A stretch of 60,060 nt of DNA from Nemertoderma westbladi (Eukaryota > Xenacoelomorpha > Nemertodermatida > Nemertodermatidae), in NCBI GenBank assembly GCA_032718475.1, contig JAUCBJ010004925.1, forward strand, positions 1-60,060, given 5' to 3'. Below the pieces are notes generated by a model. It was given only the letters and a program-made list of their open reading frames with translations, made no database searches and had not been told where the DNA came from. Both the position numbers and the translations under genes were made by a program. Positions 11,775 to 24,800 of the stretch are shown in pieces; position 1 is the first letter of the stretch; the number at the start of each line of letters is the position of its first letter.

Positions 11775-12732
11775 CAACTATTTATTATCATTGAAACTAA
11801 CTATTTATTATCATTGAAACTAACTATTTATTATCAGTGAAACTAACTATTTATTATCAGTGAAACTAACGATTTATTATCATTGAAACGAACTATTTTT
11901 TATCAGTGAAACTAACTATTTATTATCAGTGAAACTAACTATTTATTATCAGTGAAACTAACTATTTATTATCAGTGAAACTAACGATTTATTTTCAGTG
12001 AAACTAACTATTTATTATCAGTGAAACTAACGATTTATTATCATTGAAACTAACTATTTATTATCAGTTAAACTAACTATTTATTATCAGTGAAACTAAC
12101 TATTTATTATCAGTGAAACTAACGATTTATTATCAGTGAAACTAACTATTTATTATCAGTGAAACTAACTATATTATCATTGAAACTAACTATTTATTAT
12201 CAGTGAAACTTACTATTTATTATCATTGAAAGTAACTATTTATTATCAGTGAAACTAACTATTTATTATCAGTGAAACTAACTATTTATTATCAGTGAAA
12301 CTAACTATATTATCATTGAAACTAACTATTTATTATCAGTGAAACTTACTATTTATTATCATTGAAAGTAACTATTTATTATCAGTGAACTAACTATTTA
12401 TTATCAGTGAAACTAACTATTTATTATCAGTGAAACTAACTATATTATCAGTGAAACTAACTATTTATTATCAGTGAAAGTAACTATTTATTATCAGTGA
12501 AACTAACTATTTATTATCAGTGAAACTAACTATTTATTATCAGTGAAACTAACTATATTATCAGTGAAACTAACTGTTTATTATCAGTGAAAGTAACTAT
12601 TTATTATCAGTGAAACTAACTATTTATTATCAGTGAGACTAACTATATTATCATTGAAACTAACTATTTATTATCAGTGAAACTAACTATTTATTATCAG
12701 TGAAACTTACTATTTATTATCAGTGAAACTAA
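11775..12732. repeat. 23-bp minisatellite downstream of H2
   Basis: About 40 head-to-tail copies of AACTATTTATTATCAGTGAA plus ACT, with T/G, deletion and G/T variants. On the minus strand every full unit contains AATAAA and stop codons in all three frames (TGA, TAG, TAG). The array directly abuts, and slightly enters, the last exon of H2. Confidence 0.93.
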
Positions 12733-12884
12733 CTATTTATTATCATGGTGTGCGTTACACTTCGATTTATTAATTTTGTAGGCAGATCGCACTTGTTGAG
12801 GGGCATCAGGAAATTCTTCAGTTATCGCTTTAGGGAAGCCTTTGCAAATATATCCTTCACAATCAACTTTCAGCACACGATTTC
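12733..12884 (-). CDS. H2 exon D (terminal)
   Basis: 152 bp (2 + 150), acceptor CTGTAG. It encodes NRVLKVDCEGYICKGFPKA, FPDAP and a short histidine-containing tail ending HHDNK. The last three codons and the TAG stop (12733-12735) lie in minisatellite sequence. Confidence 0.75.
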
Positions 12885-15800
12885 CTACAGTGGAAGAGTA
12901 GTTAATATAGTTAGAGAGAAGTAAAAGTTACATGGCAATTAATTTTCTAAGTGATAGTGTTTCCATCCTGCAACAGTGCGAATAAGTAATAATGGTAATC
13001 AGTAATAAAAAGGGTCAGCATTGAGCAAAGACGAATCTCGCCAGCCCATTCTGATGGTCTGACATTTTTTCGTGTATGGAATTCATTCACAAGGTAATAA
13101 TGAAACGCCTTGGAAGTTAGATATTATTTGTATAGATTCTAATAATAATTTACAAGTAAATTGTTTTTTATACAATATTATAATTATCAGTTAATTATAA
13201 TTTATGGAAATATTATATTTTTATATGGCAGTGTGTGCTACAATTATATTAATTGTATTTGCAATCATTTTGGACAGGTTCGGTATTTTGAAATTGTTGT
13301 TTTGTTTTTTGTTTTTTGTCTTTTAGTATTTGTTTTTTGTGAATGCTTTCGTTTTCTAATCCAGCTCCTTTCCTTTCGTTTTCAGATTCGTAACCAGGTA
13401 CTCATCTCAGAACTCAAATTCGTAACCAGGCTCTCAGCTTCAAAACTGATAACTCAGATATGATACCAGAAATTCAGATTCGCAACCATAAAATGAGATT
13501 CATAACAAGTTTATAATATAATTTATAACACATTTATAACTTTCATCTCAGACTCATTATCATAACTGTGAACACAGACAGATTCGTAACAGGGTGCTCT
13601 GATTTGTAACAGATAACTCCAATCTGTTACAGGACTCTCAGATTTGTATTCAGGGACTCAAATTCGTAATTGCTACCTGTTGACTGATTTTTATGAAATA
13701 AAAAAAAGGTCGTTCCATAACGGGCCACAAGGCCCGTCACAAGATTAGATATCCAGATTCGATGTTAAACAAATAGAGATTAATAACTTGTAAATTTGAA
13801 AGATAACCAATAAAGTTTATGTACAAACCTTTGAATAAGTAAATATGTCTTGATCCGGCATGGCTAACACCATCAATATTGCGGTGGAAGTTGTCCACTA
13901 AAAAATTTAAATTTGAAAGTTTAATGAAGGTTTATAATTAAAACTTACATTGTGATGTTATTCTTGATACAGTTACTAAAAATACAAGATTATCCCAGTC
14001 TTATATACATCATTGCAGGTATATATAGAAGCAGGGCCGATTAAAATGATGGTATAATCATATCATGGTAAATTTATTTTGTCAAGAAATAATGAACCCT
14101 TTAATTTGACAGCAGTGGACATCAATTATCCGAATAATCCAGTTTCAACACGTTGGCCCCAGTGTCCTTACACACTCCCACCTCTCAAGAAAGAGTGATA
14201 ACCTTGCAGTCTATATTATTAACTGACCGACCATCTTCTAGTAAGACAACTTGATCAAAAGGTCGATTAATAACTAGATTTTTTTCTGTATTCCAGGTGC
14301 CCTAGTAAGAACTTTGTTTCCTACTTTTGGCCTAATTTTTGGCTCGTTTTTTTCTGGCCAATCAGAAACAGGATGGTAACTAGAAACACCAGTCTATCGT
14401 TTAATGTTCTGTGGTCACGTTCACATATTCCAGTGCCCTGCGGGTGATACCCAGCAGTTTTCCACTCGGTATTTTGCAACAATTTCCAAAAAACAGAACC
14501 AATGAAGTTACCCCAGAGTTTGGACTGTTTGTATGCTTTTTGGGGTGCACATGTGTTACAAATTGTGACAGAATATTAAATCGTGTCATTTTCGCTAAAA
14601 AGTGACCCGATGAATGATATTGAGATACTAGTTCATTAACCTCTCCATCAACTATAACTATTAGTCCATAATAACAGTATCCCAACTATATAAGGGTTGT
14701 TGGGTGGTAAATATACCCTTTCTTTGGCACTGTGCCCAGCCCATTCTTCCCAAATTTCCCACAGATGGATTTATCTTTATCATACCTTTGACCCAATGCG
14801 AACACAAGAGATGCAACTACATGCATGACATCAGGAGGAGCATGTATAAACTCCGCCACTTCCTCGCCTAAGAGCCACTAAAACGCCAAACAATAACTGT
14901 TGCATGAATTGCTTCTGGTAGGGCATCAACTAATCTCTAAATAATTGCATCATTGCCAAGTCGCATGGACCACAGAGTAACTAAACCCTGCTGTATTTCC
15001 AAAGGTTTTTCAAAGCGAAAATTCGCTCAATCATCGCTGGGTGAAACCAGTTTCTTTTTGATAGCAATTAAAATTGGTTCCGACAGAAACTTAACCATTG
15101 AAGCTTGACAGTTCCCTTGTCAATTTTTTCCCGCCTAGAATACATCCAGTTGTCATTTCTAGGCATTGAATGGTATTGAATATACAGACAGTACCAGGAT
15201 ACTGGGAACCATAATCAACTAATTATGAAGGTTCTTTTATTAAACATAAACATTGTGCAAATGTTAGGGTTATCTCAACTATAGTTGGCCTAGTTTTCCA
15301 CCATTCAATCCATATCAGCACTACCCCCATCAGTATCCCCCCTCCTACTCCCATTCGTATCCTTCCTACCCCCATCCGTATCCCATCACTCCACCTAACC
15401 AAGTGGATTTGAAAACAAAAATAGCAAAGAATATATCCAAGAAAGCAAAGATTAAGGTACCGGTACCCATAGAGGAGGTGGTTCAACTTCTGTTGCAATG
15501 TTCGTGATAACATCTTCTGTCCATTGGGCGTAATAATAACATCATAATGTACCAGCAACTGCCAAAAACTGTTCGATAATGTTCTAAAAGAACCAATTCA
15601 GACAGAAACTGGGAGAAAGTATCATCCACATCTTCAAGGCTAGTGTCCTTTAATAGGCGTCTCAAGAAAGTCATCGTCTGTCCACCATGCTTATTCACTC
15701 CATGAGGCCGCCAAAGCAGAAGATTATGCACTGGCTGGTCATCACGGCAAAAGCAATGTCCTGCAAAGCGGGGGTGGTTCTGTTCAAGTGTCAAGCTAGG

Positions 15801-18800
15801 GGAGACTAATGGAACACCTCCAATGTTGTATAGAGTCTGATATTATTAAGGTTTATTAAGGTAATTATTATTAACGTTCCTTAAAATTCTATGAGACTTC
15901 CAAATCCTTGACAGACTATTTAACTCTGCCCATGCCTTCCCCTTACGTATCCTGACTTTTGGATCCATGATCCCAGGTAGCAGAAGTCATACACATGCTC
16001 AAGCAAGCCCTCCCTAGAGCTTATACCCTAATGATCAGACATTTCTTGTGGGCTGTCTAGGTTCACAGAAATGATTTTGGTCTTCTTGGAGTTTACAAAA
16101 AGATCAACACTAGAAGCAACCTGCTCCAATGATCAAAGGAGTCTTTGGGCACCCTCTTGTGATTCTGACAGCACCCCTAGTAAGGTACTTTGCTGGATTT
16201 CTTCTACTTCTTGAGCCAGTAGGGGGTGTTACCATCACACCATGGCCAAGGACATGTGTAGAACATAATCAACCACAATTAGGAATAAGAATGGTTCAAG
16301 TGTGTCACCCTGATGGAATCCCCATAAGACGTCGAATATATCATCAGCAGTAGACACAAATGTGGTGGAACCATACAGTAATCTTATAGCTGCAATAATT
16401 TCGTCAGGAATCCCATTATTCCCGATGAATCCTTACCATAAACCGAACTGGCCATCAAGGCCTGACCTCGATACTTTAACTTAGTTATTCCTCACACCAT
16501 AACCCGTTGTCTGTTCTTCTCCTTTGTGAACTTCATTCAAGTGCCCACCTACTAGCTTAGCCACTGCATGTCTGGCTGTTGTTGCAAGTATGTTCTAGTT
16601 CATTTTGTTACCTACTGTTGAGGTTATCTTACGATCATTTGCTTGATAAATTATACAATATATGAATAGGGCATTCAGCAACCATGCCCTAGACAAATTA
16701 TACAATTTAGTGTTGCGAAGCAAATGATTGCCTATTTGATCTGGAATGCAATGCTATTTTGTTTAGGTGTATGTGTGTGTGTTTTGCTGGTTTTAGGTTT
16801 ATTTTTGTTAGATTAATATGTGTCCTGCACGGGTTAATGTAGTTTATGAGCCAAATCCTGGCGAAACTCATATGCAAAATGTAACCAATATGATAATTTT
16901 ACTTACAGTATTTAAACGGGGTTGCACTTCGTGTTCCTGATTAAATAAAATGATGACTACTTACGGTTGAACAGATAGGAACATGTTTGTTGAACAGATA
17001 GGAACATGTTGTTTCTCTGTTTCCAAATAATTTTGCTTGATTGATGTTGCCTGTTAAAAATATATTTCGTTCAAACCAAGATTATATTCAAGAGACCGGA
17101 TCATCCTGAACATGGTTGTTTAAAATGCGTTCCTATTACTTTATTTTTATTTCATATATGAATTTATATATATATAATAAGATCTGATATTTAGTATGAC
17201 CATAAACATTCATCCTGCTTATAAATTAATCATATGCAATGTTACAGAAGTAGGTATTTATTTAGTAAGTATTGCGGGTAGCAGTTATCGAAAAAGGAAA
17301 AATCAAAATTATAGTAAAAAAATTATAGATTATAGAGAATATAAAGTATATATATTTTTATAGTATATAAAATAAGGGTTAAAAAAGTGGTTTCTAATTT
17401 TTGGAATCGGAAATCAATGAAAATATCAAACTTGTATTTTTCGACGGTGCTTGCGAAATTTGGTGCTAGTACCAAAATTTGTCATTTTAAGCCGAAAATG
17501 ATATGAGTTGCAATGAGCTGGAGCGTTATAAATGATTCCATTAGATTCCTAAAAAGTGAATTTATAGCATGGTATAACTCAATTAAAAAAGTTTTGTGTT
17601 CAAACTGTAAGGTGCTGGTTACTTGTTTTTATTCATATTTTGACTATGTGGATGACTAATACTGGCGCTTATAGTTGATTGTGTTGATATGATTTTTAAA
17701 TATCTTGCAATGGATTCAGTGTCCCAGAAAACTTATATTGATGAATTTTGTGCAAATTGTAACATTAATATTTTGTGAAAATTGTTCATGGTGTTTTGGT
17801 GCTGCAAAAATGTGCAAGTACAACATTTTATATCCCGGTATTAATAGGGTTTATCGGTTAATAGATAAATGTTTGTACCTTCATCTATAAGTCCATATCT
17901 GTTCTTGATTAATCGTATCTTGGTAATCTTTTTTTCAATACGGTTGTAAATGCAATAATGTTTGCCTCGGAATATGACCAACGAATTTTGATCCTGAAAT
18001 ACATAAAAATATAGAAAAAATTTCGATATATTTAAATATGAATGAATTGAAGATTTACATATGAACTGCCCAATCAAATATTCAATCGTTGCTAACCATC
18101 CGGACCATCCGAATGATAAAATCATCAAAATTATTATATAAATTTTAGTAGAAGTAGGTTATACAGTAGGTTTATAGCATGCCATTTGGTGTAAGGAAAC
18201 ACAAAAACAATTTTTGAAAAATGTTCAGGGTGTGCCATCTAAAAAAATAATGAAAACTCCGAAATTTGAACATTTTTCAAAAAATATTATTTGTGTTTCC
18301 TTACAACAAATGGAACGCTATAAACCTATGATGATGTGAGTCACATTAAATTTCAAAATTGACCCCCCGTATAAGCTACTTCTAATGAAATTTATATAAT
18401 CATTTTGATGATTTAATTAGATTCAGCATAAAATTCTGTAGAAGGTACCGGAATCATTAAAAATTAATGATTTTGAATTAATGAATTTTAGATAGCTAAA
18501 ACATTTATACAATCTAAACATATAGCTACATATAGCTGCTATATATAGATATATATCTACTCGAATAGTTCTGTCCATCATTTTCATCCAGAAAACCAAA
18601 TGTACCATCCTGATTCCCACATGACTGCAAGGGGTTGCTGATTGAGGTATAAATCATTCAATGTTGTTGGTGTAGCTGTACGGTGTCGAGTAGGAGGTTC
18701 ATAATATTCTGAAAATATTATACTGCTCGGATTTCCTCATCACTTATTCATCAACCAATTACTCCAAAGTTATAGCCTGTTGATTTTGTAGAGCTTGCGA

Positions 18801-21800
18801 TTGTACACGCTATGTTTTGAGTGAGTAGCCAAGGATTCATGAATTATGTCCTTCTGATTCGATTTCTGTACACTTGTCCACTCTATCTCCATCCTTTACA
18901 GCCTTTTGAAGGCTGGTGCTAATCTCAAAATTTTGTTTGTATTATTGAGTTAATGATCACAAATAAACGGATGTAGGACCATTAGGTCCCGGACAATTCG
19001 GTCCCAAAACACTAAATAAATGGGACCGAATTGTCCTAGGACCGAATTGTCCTAGGACCGAATTGTCCGGGACCGAATTGTCCGGTACCGAATTGTCCGG
19101 TTCCTGATAGCAACTTTTTAGTGCTTTTTTGATATTGGTGAATGTTCTAGAACATTAGTAGAGATATTTTTTATGGTAGCTAGTGTTATTTACTTGCTAG
19201 AATTTTTGGAAATTTTAAAAATACTGTATTTTTTTTTATTTCTTTTATTGGTAGTGTTCGAGTACATTATTATATATTATTTATTAAGGTGTAGCTAGTT
19301 TTTTTTTACTAGCTAGCATTTCCTTGAAATTATAAAAACACTTGTGAAAACATTGATATTTCAGAATTAGGCCTAAACGGTTGCTGATGATATTAATTAC
19401 CAAAAATATTGATGATATCATAACAGTCCCTGAATGAGATCCAGCTATTATCTAGGATAATAATTTAGGCTTGTTAACCAACCAACAGCATATACAGTAT
19501 ACATACGCAATGTATAAAAAAAATCAGTTTCAAACATTTTAAATACATACTATTACTAGCTAGTAAATAATTCACAAGCTCCATAAAAACACCATAGCTA
19601 CCTTAACTAATAATGTTAACAAAAAAAAGTAAATTTTTTTTATTTTCAAAAAAATACTAGCAAGTAAAAAAAACACTAGCTACCATATAATAATATATAT
19701 TAAGGTTCTAGAACATTCACCATTATATAGTGCCAATTAAATTTGGTCCCGGACAATTAGGTCCCATTAATAAGCATGTTTTGGGACCGAATTGTCCTAG
19801 TCAGTATCCGGACAATTCGGTCCCGGACAATTCGGTCCCAAAACACAAAATTAATGGGACCGAATTGTCCGGGACCGAATTGTCCGGACCGAATTGTCCG
19901 GACCGAATTGTCCGGAACCGAATTGTCCTGCTTCCAAATAAACTTAGTTTTGAACTTAAAGTTGAAGTGATTTGCAGACTTCGCCACCAGAGCTCCAAAC
20001 TTTGCCAAGTACCACTCAGCCTCTAAATTATCAATAGGCAGGTTCTCACAGTCATGATCGGCGAGAGTGTGGATAGCAGTGGCTTATCCTTGACCTTGTT
20101 TTGAGCAATATTCGCACACTGGTGTTAAGTCCAGTGCTGAAAATATTGCTCAATACCATTGAGAAAGGTTATAGTTTATGTAACAGGAAAATTTAGATAT
20201 GGCCTTACGTGCTGTGATTATAAAGTCACTCTCTAGGTAAATATTGCAAGCTCATATAAGGAGTTTGGTGAAGTGTAATAGTTCGAGAAACTTCTTGAAT
20301 TGTTACTAGACCACCTTTCATAGATTGAACAAGCAGAGTAACCCATTTGTGCAAATCCTCTTTTCTTTTTAGATGCTGAAGGTCTTGTCCTCCATCCACC
20401 TCCAAAATTATACCAAATTCATCACACAGTGATGTTGTCTTGCCATAACCATCTCAAACCAGCTTCAAGAGGGCAGCTATGACCACATCTGTGATAATAC
20501 ACAATTTCTAGTATAAGATAACTTCCATCTGCATCTACATTCAATTTGATTATCACTTCAACTACCACATACTGATGATATTTATTGTTATATCATAATA
20601 TAAACATTTTTTTCACACTTAGAAGATACAAAAAATATAAATGAATTGAGGCACAAAATGTTTATTAACAGTATGGTATAGTGGAAAGATTAGGTTTAGT
20701 TCAATATCCCCAAACCATCCCTCCATGGTTTCTGCCCACCGCACAACCATAAGGAGTTAGATCACAGGAGTGCTAACTGGATGTGTAGTGTATTACCCAG
20801 GCAAACCCACACGGCCGACTGCATTGCCTCCCGCCTGTCTACTAGTGTTTCGGCATGTTGAATTAGTATCTTGCCCTCTTTGCACTATACACTACTGTCT
20901 GTGGTGCGGAAGAGTGGTATGAATGAGATACGATGACCGAAGAAGGATTTCATCGAAATCGTTATAATGGATGTTGTTATCAGCCACAAGCGCATATACA
21001 GGATAATATCAAAAATATTTTGCTATGCTGAATGTTCCGAAAGCCAGGCAAGATTCTGCTGACAAGTTTTGACACAATCAATGTCATTGAATTTGACATT
21101 CTAATTCTAATGATGATGTTAGGAGTGATGAAATGTTTGTGAACATGCCTAAAAAACCGATGCCAAAACAGAAATAGTTAAGTAAAAGGCAACCAGTTTT
21201 AGTTTTAAGTTTAAAGTAAATAATAAAACAATTAATCAGCTTGATTTTTTTAAAATTTCTTCTACTTCATGCCAATGTAGGTGTATATAGGTTTAGGCAA
21301 AGGTAGGAGTAGGTGTAGCGTTTACCCCCCAATATGAAATGGTGGAAGGTTTACATTTCAGACAACTAGCAGAAGACTGGAGAACTGCAGATGGATTAGT
21401 CAAAATGTTTGGGTGGGATTGTTCCTTGAAGGCTGGTAATATATTTGTCATGACAAGATTTTAGTTGAGGTTAAGGACATATATTATTACAATAATATAC
21501 TTACCCTGAAATATGCTGCATCCCAATCTTCTGGAACTTTCATACCATCACTTACAGGAAACACATCATTTACATCATAAACTCCCTTTGGTTTCAGATT
21601 TGGCTCCAATTCGAACATTGCAATTTTATTTGCAGAACCTGCATATCAAAATTGATATCATGTTCGATATTCTAAGAAATAGCTTTTTGCATTATGACCC
21701 CTGATGTATAATTAACATCACTCACAAGCTTAGCAGATTATACATCTTGGGTAATTTTTTTATACAATATATAAAATTGTATAATATTTTTTTTACTAAT

Positions 21801-24800
21801 ATTAGGCATGGTATAGTGATGAGCTATACATACATGACATTTCAAATTTATGAAAGACACATTTTTACTAATTAACTGCTTTTATCTTTAGCCTATCGGA
21901 GGCTATTTGTAAATCATACTATTTCGAATTTTTGCCAGACTATGTGTACAAAGTTTGGTTAGATGTCACTGAGGATTGACCAAATTATTAACGTTAAAAT
22001 ATTTGGATCAATATGATGACTATTGGGGCATGTGTCGTTCACAAAGAGTGTTGTAATTGACCCTAAAGTATTAGTCCAGTCAAAATAGGCGAAAAAAAGG
22101 CTCAACCTCGGACAAATTGCAACAGAATTTAATTTAATATTCTCTAAACCCAAATTTTATGCTTATCAACATATCCAAAATCGGCCCAAATCGGGATGTT
22201 GGAACTTGTTAAATAGACCATTTCACCATGGCAACAGAAAGTCATACATAAATCACCCATTTCCTATAATCCTACGGAATTCTAACCTTGACCTACCCCA
22301 CCCAAATCACTATTGGAGAATCCGATGGGGCACTTTTTGAAACCCGGTTACCATGACAACTATGAGAAATACATCGTCGAAATTAATTGTACATTAAATT
22401 TATGAAATTTTGGAAACATATCCGTATTGCGTGTTCCCAATGTTGCAAAATTAGGAATCTCTGTAATAATATTATCCTTAAGCGTAAATGTTTTTTTCTA
22501 GATTCGGCATTGAAGTGGAAAAGCAGTTGTCCTGTAACCTATGTAATAAGAAAATAATATCACCTATAATGGTTCTTCAGTTTAAATATGGTTACTATCA
22601 TTTTAAAAAGAAACCAATTCAGGATCAAGTACCTCACATGTTGCTATGTTCAGACCATAATTTGCCAGCCAATCATGTCATTTCTTGTTGCCATGTCAAC
22701 CAAAAACATTATTTAATATGTGAAAATTCCATCAGAAACATTTTATATCTATTTCAGATGCATATCAATATGTTACATAATCAACATTCATGATCACAAG
22801 CGAAGTCATTATTCTGTTGTTACCATGGCAACGGGCATATTTTATTTAGTATTTATGTAGTTTTAGTAACGTATTTGTTATTTTATTACAATTATATATA
22901 TACAATTATATTAAAGATTATTGAAAAAAATTGTGTTGAGTCCGCTACAGTTATTTTATTTAACAAAGTCTTGAATTTTGACTATAGCAACGGGAGTTTT
23001 GTTCCTAATTCAGGACTGACTTGTTAAAATTATTCCAAATTCGGTATAATGTCCATTTCAGTATTTTGTAGCATGAGATTCTGTAGAAAATTACAAAATT
23101 ATATTTGAATGACCTTAATGTACTTAGCAAAGAAAGTTTTCCTTAGCAACCGGGGTCTTTTAGTCTTTTTGTAGTCTTTGAGCTGTGAAGTTTAAATAAC
23201 AGCAGTAAGTTCTCCTTGGCAACGTTGAATTTTGTATAGCAACAGCGAGTTACCTTAGCAATGGGCAGTTTCACAAGGTAGCAGCGAGTTTTCAAATAAT
23301 TATCAAGTTTTCTACATCATCTGTGAGCCATATTTCTAACTAGCTTACCACACAGCAAATTGAGAAATTATAATTATTGAGAAGCTCTAAATCAACGATG
23401 AGTCATACTTATTAATGGCGAGTTCTCTAGTAATATCTAATTTACAATGCTTATGACGTATTTTTCAAAGTTCATCCTCATCAAGACCATTGTCGATGTA
23501 GTATATATTGCTACAGATGCCTCTACATTCCGGGAATGCAGTCGAACAGTCTAAGAAATTTTTGCGGCAACAACATCACAGAGAAGTACACCCATTTGCA
23601 TCTTATCACATTTAAAAGATATTGTGGTGCCGGCAATATATCTGTCATTATAGGCATCATGACATTGTTGTCTACGAACCAACCCCATTCCATTGGTGTA
23701 CGCTTGTTGTTACCTCGCCAGTTCTGCACTTGGTAATACACTCGGAGGCTGTGGAACTTGGATGAAGATGTTGTTGGGGGTAGGCAAGATGGCTGGACTA
23801 TAGCAGAATTTGATGATGTCTTTTCCACAAATTTACAAAGCCTGGCATCATTACATAATCATGATCATGATCTTGATCATACATCATGATCATACATCAT
23901 ACAAAGTCTCACCAGCATGTCCTTTGTAAATTTGAACCAGGGCTTTCTCTCCCGCCTTTATAACTTCCTCTTTAGTGGATCCAGAATTTATAAATATTTT
24001 CGCCTGTAATGGACAATGTCCCAGCAATGACTTTGTTTTTGAGATGTCTTTTTAGGTTCAGGCTTGAAATAAACCTTATATCCTACATTATTACAATGGT
24101 ATACTTGGAAAACTTGGTAATTTATTTGTAAACTCGCTGCTACCTTGTGAAACTACCCGTTGCTAAGGCAACTGGTTGTTGCTATACAAAATTCAACGTT
24201 GCCAAGGAGAACTTACTGCTGTTATTTAAACTTCCCAGCTCATTAAAAAACATGTTATCACTTTAAAAACGCGATGTTTGTACTAAAATACCCCGGTTGC
24301 TCCCGAATTACAAGTCACTCCCGAATTAGGATCAAAACTCCCGTTGCTATGGTCAAAATTCAAAACTTTGTTAAATAAAACAACTGTAGCGGACTCCACA
24401 CAATTTTTTTCAATAATCTTTAATATGACTGACTTCCAATGTCAATAAAATACCAAATACTCTACTAAAACTACATAAATACTAAAATATGCCCGTTGCT
24501 ATGGTAACTACTACTACTACGATCGGCATGCTGCATTGCAGCTGCATTTTTAAGAATGCTGTGCTGGCTTATCGACAAAATTGCACCGCCACAACTCCCT
24601 ATCACCCATGACATTTACTAGATCATCCGCATCTTCAAGGCCAGTGTCCTTTAAGATGCGTCTCAAGAAAGTCATGGGCTGTCCAACATGCTTATTCACT
24701 CCATGAGGCTGCCAGAGTACAAGATTATGCACTGGCTGGTCCTCACGGCGAAAGCAATGTCCTGCAAAGCGGAGGCGATTTTGTTCTAGTGTCAAGCTTG

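Noticed and set aside
7575-12732. CRISPR-like regular repeats
   Set aside because: The units are contiguous with no unique spacers and lie in a eukaryotic intergenic region; they are satellites.
14880-15040. Minus-strand stretch faintly like a death domain (LWSMRLGNDAII, LVDALPEA)
   Set aside because: It needs frame changes and a stop removed, and the similarity is too short to support a call.
19730-20026. Several overlapping open frames rich in repeated NCPDRIVR-like peptides
   Set aside because: They arise from the GGACCGAATTGTCC arrays, are open on both strands, and encode nothing recognisable.
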